Part shown: piece after piece, positions 36,196-47,060 of the stretch
Position numbering within the stretch: the stretch's first letter is position 1
Layout: each line of letters begins with the position of its first letter
Assembly (NCBI GenBank): GCA_023052935.1
Contig: CM041292.1
Coordinates: forward strand, 150,402,939-150,466,938
DNA length: 64,000 bases
Source of the DNA: Piezodorus guildinii
Taxonomy: Eukaryota > Arthropoda > Insecta > Hemiptera > Pentatomidae
Direction of reading: 5' to 3'
Made by a program: the position numbers and the translations under genes
The notes under the pieces: generated by a model
Told to the model about the DNA's origin: nothing
Seen by the model: the letters and a program-made list of their open reading frames with translations, nothing else
Databases searched by the model: none

Positions 36196-38325
36196 TTAAT
36201 AAAATACACATAAGTAAAATACTCGCGTGCCGACCTTTCATTTACAATTAAATTACTCCCGGATTTAAGCCTGTGCATAACAAGCATTGTTTAATATACA
36301 TTGCCTGACTTCTCTACCATCACTAGCATTTTTGTCAAAGCACTACCCAAGGCAATATTTCTACAATTTTGCTGAATATAATGGTCTTGTCATAGATGAT
36401 CGGGATGGTGTTTCTGACTACGATTCGGAATTCGATATCACGATGATAATTGAGTAGCTTCATATATAAGGAAGTTTTATTTTTTATTCTACTCTGAATA
36501 ATTATGAAACTAACACAGGTTACACACTTATACGATGTTTATAAGACATAAATTTGGTGACTGAGACTGAGCTGGTTCCCGAGTCATATTTTTATATCCC
36601 GAGTTATAAAATGTGCCAGAATAAAATTGTATTCATGATTTTTTATTCTTGAAAAGATTGTGAACAACTGGTTAAAAAATCATTAAAATAAAAAATGTTA
36701 AGCGGCAAAGTCTGGACGATTTCGAATGGATTGACCCATTTTTATTTTATTCCTTTGGAATTTAATTGTTTTCTTACCGAAGTAAAAGCTTCTATTTAAT
36801 CTCAGTACATTGTAACTCTACAAACAAAATCACATTTTTTTATTTGAACACATTCTCAGCATCCTGTAGTATATCTTACAAGTCTCTCAAAAAATCTTCA
36901 TTTTGAAACACTTGCTTACGCTTAGACTATAATTATTGTGATGAATGCCTAAGTTCTAAGTTTTTGCAGAGAATGTGCGGATTGGCTAAAGTGAATGTGA
37001 AATGAAGTTATATTATATATAACAATATAACATTGTATATTGCAATTTTTATTTGAATGATTAAGTACATATAATTTATTATTAGTTTGACCAAGCTCTT
37101 TAAAACTTAAAACTCACATTTCGTTTTCATCGTTAATTCGGAAACTATCAGACCAATTTAAATAATTTATTTGTTAGACCATTTAATAAGAAATGCATGC
37201 ATGAAAACAATTGGCTACATGAAATTGTTTAAAAAATTTCTTTAAAATATTTTTTTTATCTTTAAAAAGGAGACTACAATATATTATAGGTTATCATTTC
37301 TTTTTTAATGCAATTCAAATTTAATGTGATTGTAGCTTTTTGTAATAAATATAAAATACTATATTTACAAAATATAAAAACAACTCAGTAACTATAAATT
37401 CACGAGGCATAGGCACACTTTATTTGAAATATTTTGTATATAGAGAGATTCTCTGGTATTTTAAAATTTGCAATGGTACCAAATAAAAATAAAATAAATA
37501 TTTGGATGATAATAAAAATTATGAAATGCTTTAGTTTAGTTGAAGTGACCACATTAGCAACAGATTTTTTTAGAGAAGGATACATAAAATCCATTAAGAC
37601 TTGTTCCTTTCTCGTTTTCAATCTTTCATATTTAATTCTACCTTCAATACCATAATTTTTATTTTTTTGCTGAATTGAACTTTGCAAAATCTAATTTCAT
37701 TGATTTCAAAACTGAATTTTAATTATATATTTAGCGTTCAGTGAATAAAAAGAAATATTTACGTCTGTTACGACTTTTACCATAAAACGAGTATTGAAGA
37801 AAAACAAAAGATAATGCGAAGGTCAAGCAACGAGTGTTTTATTTAAAGAAACTCAATCACAATGACACAAACACACAAAAAAAGGTAAAAGCATATCCTT
37901 TATTAGGTCATGATCGAAGAGGAAAGAACGTACACAAAATCACAAAAGGGTTTTAATTATCTTTTCTTTTATTTTAACTAATTCTATTCGTTCCTAGGTT
38001 CTTTAATGAGTGGATAATTGCCCACAATATTAAAAAAAATAACTGTATATTTATCTAACTGTGTTTTATTCACACAGTAACAAAACAGAAATGAATTCCG
38101 TAGTCAAACGTCAGTGGCAGATAAAATGATTTCTTAATTTTTAATTATCAAACTAATTTTGTAACACTTCACGATTTCGCGTCATCCTTGTGCAGGGAGA
38201 TTTATCATACATTTTTTTACGTAACTCACCCCTTGTTTAACTACTCTCTCAAAAAGCAGTCTAAATAAAACGCGTTTAATTTTGGTTTTATGTTGTTTGT
38301 TTTTTTGTATTCATCTCTTTTTACA
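36193..38325. other. no gene recognised
   Basis: AT-rich DNA. Overlapping frames on both strands at 37400-37687 are mirror images of low-complexity sequence and are not called. Confidence 0.45.
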
Positions 38326-39219
38326 CAGACTGCTGGTGTTCCTCAAGGCAGTATCCTGGAGCCCATTCTTAGCACAGTCTATACAGCTGATATCCCAACC
38401 CATCCTAACACTTTCCATTCTATTTATGCTCGTAGGTGTCATCAGATCATAAAGATCCATTTATTGCCTCACATACCCTTCAAGCCTACATCAAAGACCT
38501 AGAAGTATGTTGTCAGAACTGGAGAATAAAAATAAATTCCAACAAATCCCTTCAATTTACCTTTAACCTTCGTCTTAAACCTTTGACTTCCTGCCTTACA
38601 GTATCCTTTAATAACACTCAACTAGTTCCTGTCGAACAGATCCGATACCTATGACTCCTACTTGACAAACGCCTGACTTGGAATCCGCAAACACAACTAA
38701 ATCGACAAGAAACTGCTCAATGTTTTAGGCTACTTCAACACTTACTAGACAAACGGTCAAACCTACCTCTTAACTACAAAAGGCTCATCTTCACGACTCT
38801 CATGAGACCAATCTGCACTTACGGAGAAGAGCTAAGGGGCTCTACTTAACCATCAAATTCTTCCCGCATCCAATCCTTACAATCTAAAAAGCTTCGTAAA
38901 ATCCTCAACACTCCTTAGTTTGTCACGAATAAGCTCAACCATAAAGACCTTATTGTTCCCTATGTTACTGTTTTGGCCCTGACTAGGTATCAATCCATTC
39001 TCACTCTAACCCACTAGTTTCAGTAGTTTCTTTCTCTACAATTCCTGATAATCCTCCGAGGCTCCTGAAAAGGAGATGGCCCTAGGACCTTCTAGTTTAG
39101 AATATTTTAAGAGTGCTTCCAATGGGAAGCTTCTCTACATGTATTTCATGCCAGTGTATTATGTACCTTTCACATTTACTTGATGTATTTTTTTTTAATA
39201 CAGTTGTAAATATCAATAA
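38326..39219 (+). pseudogene. jockey-clade LINE relic, split by an RTE-like insertion
   Basis: Begins QTAGVPQGSILEPILSTVYT (38326 on), continues through a decayed YADD region, EVCCQNWRIKINSNKS (the ..W.L.IN..K segment), VEQIRYL-stop-LLLDKRLTWN, MRPICTYGEE, RIQSLQSKKLRKIL and, near 39055, PPRLLKRRWP. Frameshifts and stops throughout. Its 3' UTR (TTTTTAATACAGTTGTAAAT) is interrupted at 39219 by the element 39220-40355 and resumes at 40356, ending near 40385. Upstream ORF2 sequence is absent. Confidence 0.85.
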
Positions 39220-40355
39220 GTATGTATCTCGCCTTCCTTGATCTCAAAGCAGCGTTTGACTCCGTTCCAAGACAAGAAATATGGGAGGCTCTCAGAGCAA
39301 AGAATGTCCCAAGAAACTTGGTGGAAGCCATTAAGTCCATTTATCAAAAACCAAAAGGAGTAGTAAGGCTAAACGGACAGGAGTCTGATGTCTTCAGCAT
39401 AGCAAGGGGGGTCAAACAAGGGGACAGTTTAAGCCCTTTGCTATTCTTACTCTACATGGATGGAGTGGCCACCATATGCAAACGAAGAACGGAGAGGACC
39501 TTCCTGGGTCGTAGAAACCTTCGCCCAGTGGTGATTTAACTTCTCCTCTACGCGGATGACATTGTTCTTGTGGCAGACACGGTTGATAAATTGCAGCAAG
39601 CGGTGACTGAATGGCAAGAAGAGCTCAGCCGAAAAGGGATGAAAATAAATACCAGTAAAAGCAAGATACTACAAGTAGGAAGGCAAGAGGAAGATTTCCA
39701 TATATACTGCAACGGAGAGGAAATGGAAGTGGTTTCGGAATACACTTACCTCGGCACAGTAATAGAAAGATCTGGGAAAGTAGACTCAGAGATATCAAAC
39801 AGAATTAGGAAGGCAAATACAGTCTACTATCAGATCTGCAACACTGTAATAGGGAAGCGAGAGGTGAGTAGAAGTGTTAAGCTCCATATCTTTAAATCAG
39901 TATATTTGCCTATACTCTTGTATGGAGCTGAAAGCTGGATATTGACGGATCGGCAGGAGAGCAGAGTCACAGCTGCTGAAATGAAGTTTCTGCGAAGAAC
40001 AGCAGGAAAGACAAGAAGAGATCGTGTCAGGAATGAACGGATACGCCAGGAACTGGAGGTTGCGCCATTAAAAGAAACTCTGCAAACCCGTCAGTTGAAG
40101 TGGTTCGGCCACGTCATTAGAATGGAGGAACACAGAGACCCCCTAAAAACCATGGATTACGTTCCAGAAGGGAGAAGGCCTCGGGGTCGACCAAGGATGT
40201 CCTACCTGGAGTACATCGACAAACTTTGCAGAGGAAGAGGAAAGGATCTTCGCCAGGCCAGGAACCTCGCTGGGGATAGAGAGGATTGGATCCGGTGGTT
40301 AAATGCTTCCCTACGCTGACACGGCACTATAGGGAGAAGCCAAAGAAGAGAAGAA
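39220..40355 (+). mobile_element. 5'-truncated RTE-like LINE insertion, young
   Basis: Flanked by a perfect 14-bp duplication GTAAATATCAATAA at 39206-39219 and 40356-40369. The insertion starts inside the reverse transcriptase and ends AGCCAAAGAAGAGAAGAA, a short GA-rich tail with no poly-A. Precise duplication, 5' truncation and few mutations indicate target-primed reverse transcription in the recent past compared with other LINEs in the window. Confidence 0.93.
39222..40319 (+). pseudogene. RTE-like reverse transcriptase C-terminal part, one nonsense codon
   Basis: A single frame of 366 codons interrupted only by TAA at 39537-39539, probably from a Lys codon. Order: LAFLDLKAAFDSVPRQEIWE (RT motif with catalytic Asp), ARGVKQGDSLSPLLFLLYMD, then LLLYADDIVLVADTVDKLQQ (catalytic YADD), GMKINTSKSKILQVG, SEYTYLGTVIERSGKVDSEI, SVYLPILLYGAESWILTD, EMKFLRRTAGKTRRDRVRNE and QLKWFGHVIRMEE with RRPRGRPR near the end. 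This architecture is that of the endonuclease-RT proteins usually placed with RTE; a related clade is possible. The Met at 39222 is not a real start. The endonuclease half is missing through 5' truncation. Confidence 0.9.
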
Positions 40356-40385
40356 GTAAATATCAATAAAAATGCTTTTTGTTTT

Positions 40386-41215
40386 TTATTGGGGATAAAT
40401 ATCATAGAAGTTGCAGTAAATTTTGAATAAAGTTTTAGCCGCTATTTTTTATCGCGATTCGCGCACCTCTACAGCTTCTCCAAATTAAGTTGATGCATTA
40501 AATAATTATTTGTGAGTTGATTTGGACTTAGAGGAGTATCTTTTAGAGGTTTCCACTAGTTTTCTCATTTTGTTTGGTTTTGTATTTTATTAAAAATTCG
40601 ATTTTGTGACAGAGTTCTGCTACTCATGCTTTGTTTTTTGTATTAATACCGCCATGGAATTGTTCATAAACCTATCCTTTCCCACACCTCTACAAAATTT
40701 TACTGATACAAACATTTCAGACACGGAATAGAAACTGTCTAGACCACTTGGATACAAATAAAGTAGCGATTAGTTCCTCAAACTGTTAGATAACCTTGAA
40801 ATCCTTTGTATGACAGTTAAAATAGAATAACGGAACTGAGACAAGGGATTGGATGCAGGCAACAATAGGCGAGGCACCCACGCTCCTTGCAATAATTAAG
40901 TCCTTATCTATCATCTCCAATTAATTGATTTCAGATAGCAGCGAATGGTGTCCTATTAACGGGAGTGTCTTAAATCTTCAGTTAAGGAAGAATAGGAATA
41001 ACGGATTGGTCACCTCTTCGGTTTCCGGGAACGATCTCGTGGGGATTTCCATTCTCTTATTGATGACAGGATTATGACGGATTGCAAATGGCTCTGATAA
41101 TGCAGTATGAATGAGGTTATCCGATCCATTAATTACTTTTATGATAATCATAATCCTTTTATTAGTGAAACATCGAGTGCTCATCACTTAATGTCTCTCT
41201 GAAGTGAACACATAA
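40386..41215. other. no gene recognised
   Basis: AT-rich DNA without recognisable motif; the minus frame 40978-41187 is not supported by context. Confidence 0.45.
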
Positions 41216-41229
41216 CATATGTTCTCTTA

Positions 41230-42446
41230 AAATGGAAGAATAGTTGACTGAAGGTAGAATATAAGTAGAAATTGGTTGGGGTTGCAGTGATAAGAAGTGA
41301 ACTTAATTCATTGGGCCAACGTTTCGGTCTATATTCCAGGCCATCTTCAGGGGTATAGAAAACAAAACATAACAATGAATCTTTTAATAAAACAATATGT
41401 AATGAAAGTAATAAGACAATATAAAGAGAAATTATTTATATTAAGTAATACGAGAGAAATAAACAAAGATGGTGTTTGATAAAAATGAAACTAATAATTA
41501 GACAAACTATAAAATCTCAGCATCCTTCCTAAATCCACAGCCTCCTTCAATTTAAATCCTCAGTACGATTGCTTGGAACAAGATCGCGACATTCCGACCT
41601 TTATATGCCATCCCGCAGAACCAAAGTCTTCGATAGATCCTTTCTTGCCCGTTACATTGCATTCTGGAATTCCATTCCTTCCAATATACGTCATGCTTCT
41701 TCCCTATGCACATTCAAATATCTTTTTTTACAACACCTATAATCCCAAACTGATGCTTGTTGATCTTTAATTTTAAATTAGATTTTTCATTTAAATTGAA
41801 TCATCCTAATGACTGAATAGCTTATATATACCATTTTTATTAAATATATATTTTTTTTTTGTGTGTTAAAAATTAGTTGTTTTTTACTTTTCATTTACTG
41901 TATTTATTTACTTTACTTTATGCTTTTCTTTTCTTCTGTTCATAGATGTGTGTATGTACATTCATTTATATAAATTTCTTTATCCACCTCTTTTACCTAT
42001 GTCAATAATTTAATCTATCTAATGTTTTCTGTGCAGATGTGCTATCTTTATTTGTAAAAGTCATGTTATTCTTAAGGGACTAAGTCCCAGAATAAAAGCT
42101 CTTTTGTATTCTAAGATATAACATTTACTTTATTTTAAATGTCATACAAATAATTACAGGGTTACTTGAAACATTAAAATTTTTTTCTTTCTTATTATTA
42201 GTTTAATTGTTTTTGCATTTTATCTTTTTCTATTTCTCTCTTATTACTTATTGTACACGATTTCTCTTTATACGGTCTAATTACTTCCTGTACATATTTT
42301 TTCTTTATAACAAAAATGGTGATTTTCTTTTGTTTTTCATGGCCCTGAAGATGACCAAAAAATGTAGGCCGAAACATCGTCTCAATAAATGAAGTTAAAC
42401 TTAATGGAAGAGTTTATTTGATTGCACCCACCAACCAACTTCTCCT
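41230..42446 (+). mobile_element. foldback element P2, Penelope-like architecture, enclosing a LINE fragment
   Basis: Left arm about 41264-41515 and right arm about 42175-42446 are diverged inverted copies. Read outward, each ends CTGAAGATG(G/A)CC...GACC or GGCC, then CGAAACGTTGG (left) or CGAAACATCGTC (right), then ATTCATT/AATAAATGAA and TTGGTTGG. A 34-bp extension lies beyond the left arm only (41230-41263). Candidate target duplication: CATATGTTCTCTTA at 41216-41229 against CATATGTGTTCTCTTA at 42447-42462, identical except for a 2-bp insertion. The centre holds a CR1/L2-like LINE fragment, not a Penelope RT. Confidence 0.55.
41530..42112 (+). pseudogene. CR1/L2-like LINE-A fragment, C terminus and 3' end
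   Basis: The + strand reads FNLKSSVRLLGTRSRHSDLY, then FDRSFLARYIAFWNSIPSN, IRHASSLCTFKYLF and a stop: the same C terminus as LINE-A on minus at 3450-3900 (RRSDLYI, FDRSFL, NSIPSYIRHS). The 3' end GGGACTAAGTCCCAGAATAA (about 42077-42096) parallels the LINE-A tail near 2846-2880. It lies between the inverted arms of foldback element P2, so either P2 acquired it or it inserted there; no target duplication of its own was seen. Confidence 0.75.
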
Positions 42447-42462
42447 CATATGTGTTCTCTTA

Positions 42463-43294
42463 GTCGATGAAGCTCATGTGTTAGCCACTGCACTTCATTT
42501 ATGAGTATTTTAAACGTTTGAATTGAATGAAATAGGAGATTATGAGAATCAGATGAAATATCTAATTACTTTTCCAAAGGAAGTGGCGATAGTCGTTGGA
42601 TAAGGATATGATCCGCGGCATATCCTCTTGGCATTAGAGGGTTGATGACGTTAGGTACCGTCACTTTCACCGCCTCACAAATCTTGTGATTAGCGAATTT
42701 CCCAGATTAGGTTAACAACTGCTTCCTGTACGAAATTACTTCATTGTTAAGCTCCAAGGATTAATATTTGCGGAGATGAAGCATACTCGAGAAGCCGTAT
42801 TCTGAATATAGTAAAAATATGATCATTGTACAATATGAGATGCCCGGAACGTGCCCTATATTGCTATAAATAAAATATAGAGTTCGCTTTATATTTGTTT
42901 TTATTAGAATAATATATTATGAGGTAAGAAAATATTTACATAAAGAGGGAGCCAGACTTCATAAATTTAGGTCGCTATTAATCTATTAAGTTGTCTTCGC
43001 CCTCGTGTTTCACGCCGTTTTCGTTCTCCAAAACGTCAGGTGACGACCTGTATCAGCCTTTAGTACTGCGTAAACTGGACGAATGGGACGATGGGCTGGA
43101 CTAAAGGCTCCACGTTCGGACCTAATCCTCTGGACTGAACCTACACCATCTAGATGTGTGGATGCCGCCCCCCGGGGGAAGGAAAGCGAACGATGTAATG
43201 ATGCCGCTACTCATAAATTATTATATAACGACAAGAAAATAAATTCAGGATTTTCTAAATCCAACAATCGTGAAGTGTGTTATCGTTTTTAGAT
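42463..43294. other. no gene recognised
   Basis: 42960-43200 is richer in G and C than the surroundings, with an open + frame (43083-43292) and a C6 G5 tract near 43170. No motif recognised. Confidence 0.4.
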
Positions 43295-43740
43295 TATAGT
43301 TCTATGACAAGAAACTGCTCTTAGATACAAACTCCACCAACATTTACATGAGAAAGTTCCAAACTTACAAACTCAATAAAAAAAAACTTCTCTACATAAC
43401 CATTATCAGGCCTATTTTTATATATGGAATTGAGTGGCGGGACCCTACTAAACCATCAAATTCTTCTCCTATTCAATCCTGAATGCTTCTTATATTGTCA
43501 CCAATACCCTACTCTACAGAGAATTCAATATCACATTTATTGCTGATTTAGTCAGAAATATATATACCACTTTTAACTCCAAACAATCAGCCTACATAAA
43601 CCCACTGGTCCTTAATCTCTCGAACAATATGCATACATGACAACCCTCATTGAAGAATTTTTCAAGCTTATAATTCTATTTTATACAATTTACTGATTGT
43701 TTTTTGTTTATACAGCCGTAAATATAAATAAATAAATTAA
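43295..43740 (+). pseudogene. jockey-like LINE C-terminal relic with 3' end
   Basis: The + strand reads LLYITIIRPIFIYGIEWRDP then TKPSNSSPIQS, closely matching MRPICTYGEE...PSNSSRIQS of the copy at 38326. The 3' UTR TTTATACAGCCGTAAATATA then AATAAATAAAT matches the other copy's TACAGTTGTAAATAT. Frameshifts throughout. Confidence 0.7.
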
Positions 43741-44144
43741 ATAAAACGATTACCATTCTTGTCAATTTATTAGTAAGGGGGCAGAAAAGGATAGGCAGGG
43801 AAGGCTGCATCTGTTACACGTGTTCCTAGATTCGAAGCATTCACCTATATTCAAAGCAGTAGTTACAAGGGCATACAATTATAACCCGCAGGTACCTGCA
43901 TCAAACCGTAATCAGAACCTCTAAATGTGCAAAATTTAGGAGAATAGAAACTGAACTACAATAGGCCAAGGTAAAATGAATGTTGAACATTCGATAAGAC
44001 TATTTCTTCGATAAGAAATAATCTCTCTGCAACGCTCTTCATATATAGAAAATATATGTGGTTTTTGTAGGAAAACCTTAGGCGGATTAAAAGATTTCCT
44101 TAAAACAAAAGCAGGAGAGTTTGTATATTTCATAGGAACCTGAG
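43741..44144. other. no gene recognised
   Basis: The + strand has scattered open stretches (CGFCRKTLGGLKDFLKTKAG) ahead of a hammerhead-like motif, as if it were the 3' coding end of an element, but no known domain can be read. Confidence 0.35.
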
Positions 44145-44200
44145 AGACCTGGTGAAGACTAGCAACGTGAGTCGAAACGTCGATTAAAAAAATGTTTATA
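44145..44200 (+). other. solitary hammerhead-like motif
   Basis: CTGGTGA, one A, a GACT/AGTC stem with a 9-nt loop, then GAAACGTCG at 44158-44187. The layout is the same as in the foldback elements (core heptamer, one spacer base, short stem, GAAAC), with one core change (A to G at the fourth base, which is the variable N). No inverted partner nearby. Confidence 0.45.
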
Positions 44201-44384
44201 TTACTCTAATTTTTATATTTATAGTTTTTATTACTCTATTATTATACTAGAATCATCTCATTCTTCATATTTGTTGCACGGTCCACTATTTAATATTGAA
44301 ATATTTAAGTACATTTTCATTGTTTTAATAAAAAAATTCTTAGACTCAAAAGCATTAAGAACTAGTTCAATTTAAACATACATA

Positions 44385-44610
44385 TATTTTTTTCACTTGA
44401 ATTATTAATTTTCACATTGAAAACTATACAGGGATTTCTCGGACGAGGGGGTGAGGGCGAGGAATAAATGGCGCAATAAAGGCCCCTAGCACCAAGAGAC
44501 GCGAACTTGTAATTAGTTTGTTTCAATTTTGGATTCTCTGTGATTATTAGGCAACATGCGTTCAAAGCAACGCGCGCTAACCCACTCAGCCACCCCGCCC
44601 CCAGATTGTT
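44385..44610 (-). repeat. tRNA-derived SINE, second family (S2), minus strand
   Basis: The minus strand starts about 44606 with GGGGCGGGGTGGCTGAGTGG, then GTTAGCGCGCGTTGC, a near-ideal A-box region, and contains AAGTTCGCGTCTCTTGG (B-box-like) about 80 nt on. This resembles a class II tRNA with a long variable arm. A C-rich body (CTCGCCCTCACCCCCTCG) and an AT-rich tail follow. Not related to S1. No target duplication was read. A tRNA pseudogene is the alternative. Confidence 0.5.
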
Positions 44611-44717
44611 TTGCACCTGTCAGCAGTATTGTGAGAACCAGCAAACGGGATAAAAAAAAAAAAAAAAAATAATAAAAATATGTATAGGCAAGAGGAAGGA
44701 CTGTACCCAGCAGCATC

Positions 44718-44776
44718 TTTTTCCAAATCAGATTCAACTTTCTTCAAATCAAATTCAACCATCTCCATTTCAAATT
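44718..44776 (-). repeat. 21-bp coding-like repeat array, minus arm
   Basis: On the minus strand the units translate as VEFDLKK and VESDLEK preceded by FEMEM, near-identical to units of the plus-strand array at 45020. The two arrays face away from each other, about 240 bp apart. Confidence 0.7.
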
Positions 44777-44986
44777 AAAACTTTTTCGATTTCAATAAAT
44801 AAATAAAAATAATTTTAAAAAATAGTATGTTTTTCTGATTGTTAAGATTTCGCGCTCATATTTTGATTTATTTTGGCTTTTTGGATTAAATCGATAGTTG
44901 TGCTTGAAATCATGAATTATTTCATGAAAAATGTTTAAAAACATAGTGCTACTTAAAATAACGATAAAACATATTATTATGTTTAC

Positions 44987-45175
44987 ATGGTTTTTGTTAA
45001 TATATACAAATCGAAAATGGTCGAATTTGATTTTTCAAAGGCTGATTTTGAAATGGAGAAGGTTGAATTTGATTTGGAAAACGTTGGATTTGATTTGGAA
45101 GAGGTTGAAAATGATTTGGATATGATTGAATATGATTCGGAAAAGTTTGAACTTGACGAGGAAATGTATAAATAA
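44987..45175 (+). CDS. small ORF made of seven 7-residue repeats (uncertain)
   Basis: A 62-codon frame from the ATG at 44987 to TAA at 45173-45175. From 45020 to 45166 it consists of exactly seven 21-bp units, each giving a heptapeptide of the type VEFDLE(K/N) (others: ADFEMEK, VGFDLEE, IEYDSEK). The product would be very acidic with hydrophobic residues at fixed heptad positions, so an amphipathic or coiled-coil-like helix is conceivable. It may equally be a minisatellite whose period is a multiple of three. No Kozak or splice evidence. Confidence 0.3.
   Translation: MVFVNIYKSKMVEFDFSKADFEMEKVEFDLENVGFDLEEVENDLDMIEYDSEKFELDEEMYK
45020..45166 (+). repeat. 21-bp minisatellite, seven units
   Basis: Unit close to GTTGAATTTGATTTGGAAAA with one further base; all seven are the same length and in phase. 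Unit divergence is moderate. The inverted partner lies at 44718-44776. Confidence 0.85.
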
Positions 45176-45796
45176 ATATAAGCTCAACCATTCGTTATTT
45201 GACTATTCCAAAAAATATAATCCTCTACAATTTATTTAGAACCGCCTTCATAACTTTTAATCCATAATGGACGATTATAAAATTTTCTTCTTTCCTAAGG
45301 TCCATTGTTCATTAAATGTAATGAACAGTTTCGAAACGTGACGAAACGATAACGTGAAGCAAATCGACTTCGATCGCCCCTTCGAAATAGAACACAACCC
45401 AATAGATGGTTGGTACAAGTAAAGAAAAATGTTTCTTTTATTTTTGGTGGAGTAAGGTTCGCTACATGGAAAATTTGATATGGGTAAAGTTCACAAACTT
45501 GACATTTTTTAATCATTAACTTTTCTATACAGTCGCAACCGAAATCATTCCATCAGGAAGATTAATTAAGACACATCCATCAATAGTTCTGAAATTAAAA
45601 AAAAAAAAAGGAGGAATTATTTAAATATTTTGTTTATAATTTAAAATATCGGCAAGTACTCAAATTATTATATTAAAGTTATTTTATAATTACAAAATAT
45701 ATAGAAAATATTACCTTGGATAAATTATTAGTTAATTTTCGCCATCTGAGAATATGTCAAATTTTTCAAAAATCATTGCCATGATGAAGTTCTGTT
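45176..45796. other. no gene seen
   Basis: AT-rich; nothing recognised. Confidence 0.5.
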
Positions 45797-46040
45797 TGTT
45801 TGTTTATTCACTTAACAGCACTTTATGCTAAGAGTCCTAAATTTTGCCTACCTAGGTTTAATTAGGATAGGGATCTCTGTAGAGTACTTGGCATCGCACA
45901 CGTCCGGGTTCACCTTTTTACGCCGCTTCCAATGGACCGGTATAACGGTATAACCGAGAACTTTTTCACTTCTATTTAAAAACCATGAGGTCATTTGTCG
46001 GGTTCGAACCCGCGATCTCTAAAGTTTTGATATGCTGATA
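45797..46040 (-). repeat. S1 SINE, minus strand, diverged
   Basis: Tail on + as CACTTAACAGCACTTTATGC and GAGTCCTAAATTTTGCCTAC; body GGATAGGGATCTCTGTAGAG; B box on minus as GGGTTCGAACCCG at about 46000. The A-box end is eroded. Confidence 0.85.
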
Positions 46041-46628
46041 TCACTACTGATTTTTCATTCCTACAGTTTTATGTTTATAAACAATAAAATTTAGAACAAA
46101 ACGTTAACGCACATAGAAGGAATACATTACCTTATACATCATATATGACCATACTCTCAATCTTCTGCACCCTTTTTATTTAACTTCGAAAAAATTAAAT
46201 TTACAGATCTCATCAATATTAGATTAAATGTATGATGGTAATTAATATTCGTGCGAGCAAGTTTAGTATGATTATTTTTATTGTGATAATATTTTTTTGG
46301 AGTTTTACAATTATTTTTCGCCAAGTATTTTGCTGGAACCTGCAAAAAGAAGAAAAAAAGTATTTTGAAATATTGAATATTACATAATTGTTTTACTACC
46401 TTTGGGCTTAACATCTTTATTCAAGGTTTCACATTGCGAATGAATATATTAATTAATTAATCGCAAAGTAATTATATGCATACATCGTTTAAACATTCAA
46501 TGTAAAATAAGAAATGAATAAATTTATGGTCATCACTAAGATTAATTTAATTTGTATCCAATAACGTTAGCTGTGAATTTGCACCTGATTGCCGCTTTAA
46601 CAACTAAAATTATTGGTCCCTACTTGTA
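46041..46628. other. no gene called; weak terminal-exon candidate on minus
   Basis: On the minus strand a strong pyrimidine tract ending CTTCTTTTTGCAG at about 46340 opens a 60-codon frame (VPAKYLAKNNCKTPKKYYHN onward) to a stop at 46157. The composition is Asn/Lys-rich, as expected of AT-rich non-coding DNA, so it is noted only. Confidence 0.3.
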
Positions 46629-47060
46629 ATGACCTGTTTTAGACTGTTCCAAAATGACGATTAAACGTTCCCATCTTTATCCAGCAGACAGTAACCAGTT
46701 GCAGACCGTTCCTTGACGGTAACCAATCCAAGCAGACGGTAAGCTGTTATAAACCGTTACTAGCAGCGGTAACCAGTTACAGACAGTTCCTAATGGACCG
46801 TTTCTTAGTAGGCGGTTACAGGTTTCAAACCATTACAAGAAGAGGGTAAGCTGTTACAAAACGTTACTAGCAGAAGATAATAAGTTACAGAAAGTTCCTA
46901 ATACACTGTAACCAGTTTCAGAGCGTTCTAAGCGGAAGGTAACCTGTTACAAAAAGTAGTAGCAGAAGATAATCAGTTGGAGACCGTTTCTAACTGACGG
47001 TAACCAGTTCCAGAGAGTTCCAAGCAGACGATAACCGGTTCCGGACGGGTCCAGGGCAGC
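46629..47060 (+). repeat. 31-bp minisatellite, about 12 diverged units
   Basis: Units such as AGGGTAAGCTGTTACAAAAC + GTTACTAGCAG, AAGATAATAAGTTACAGAAA + GTTCCTAATAC and ACGGTAACCAGTTCCAGAGA + GTTCCAAGCAG are each exactly 31 bp. Alternating unit types suggest a higher-order 62-bp period (CTGTTACAAAACGTTACTAG against CAGTTMCAGAGMGTTCC). One unit is longer and one shorter. Non-coding. Confidence 0.9.

Noticed and set aside
37400..37687. opposed 95- and 73-codon frames
   Set aside because: Low-complexity, mutually overlapping, no motif.
44362..44768. three minus-strand frames around a GC-rich patch
   Set aside because: They run through the S2 SINE head, a poly-T/A tract and the 21-bp repeat; frames are incidental.
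46157..46414. minus-strand terminal exon after a strong pyrimidine tract
   Set aside because: Asn/Lys-rich composition typical of AT-rich non-coding DNA; one acceptor alone is weak evidence. Kept only as a note.
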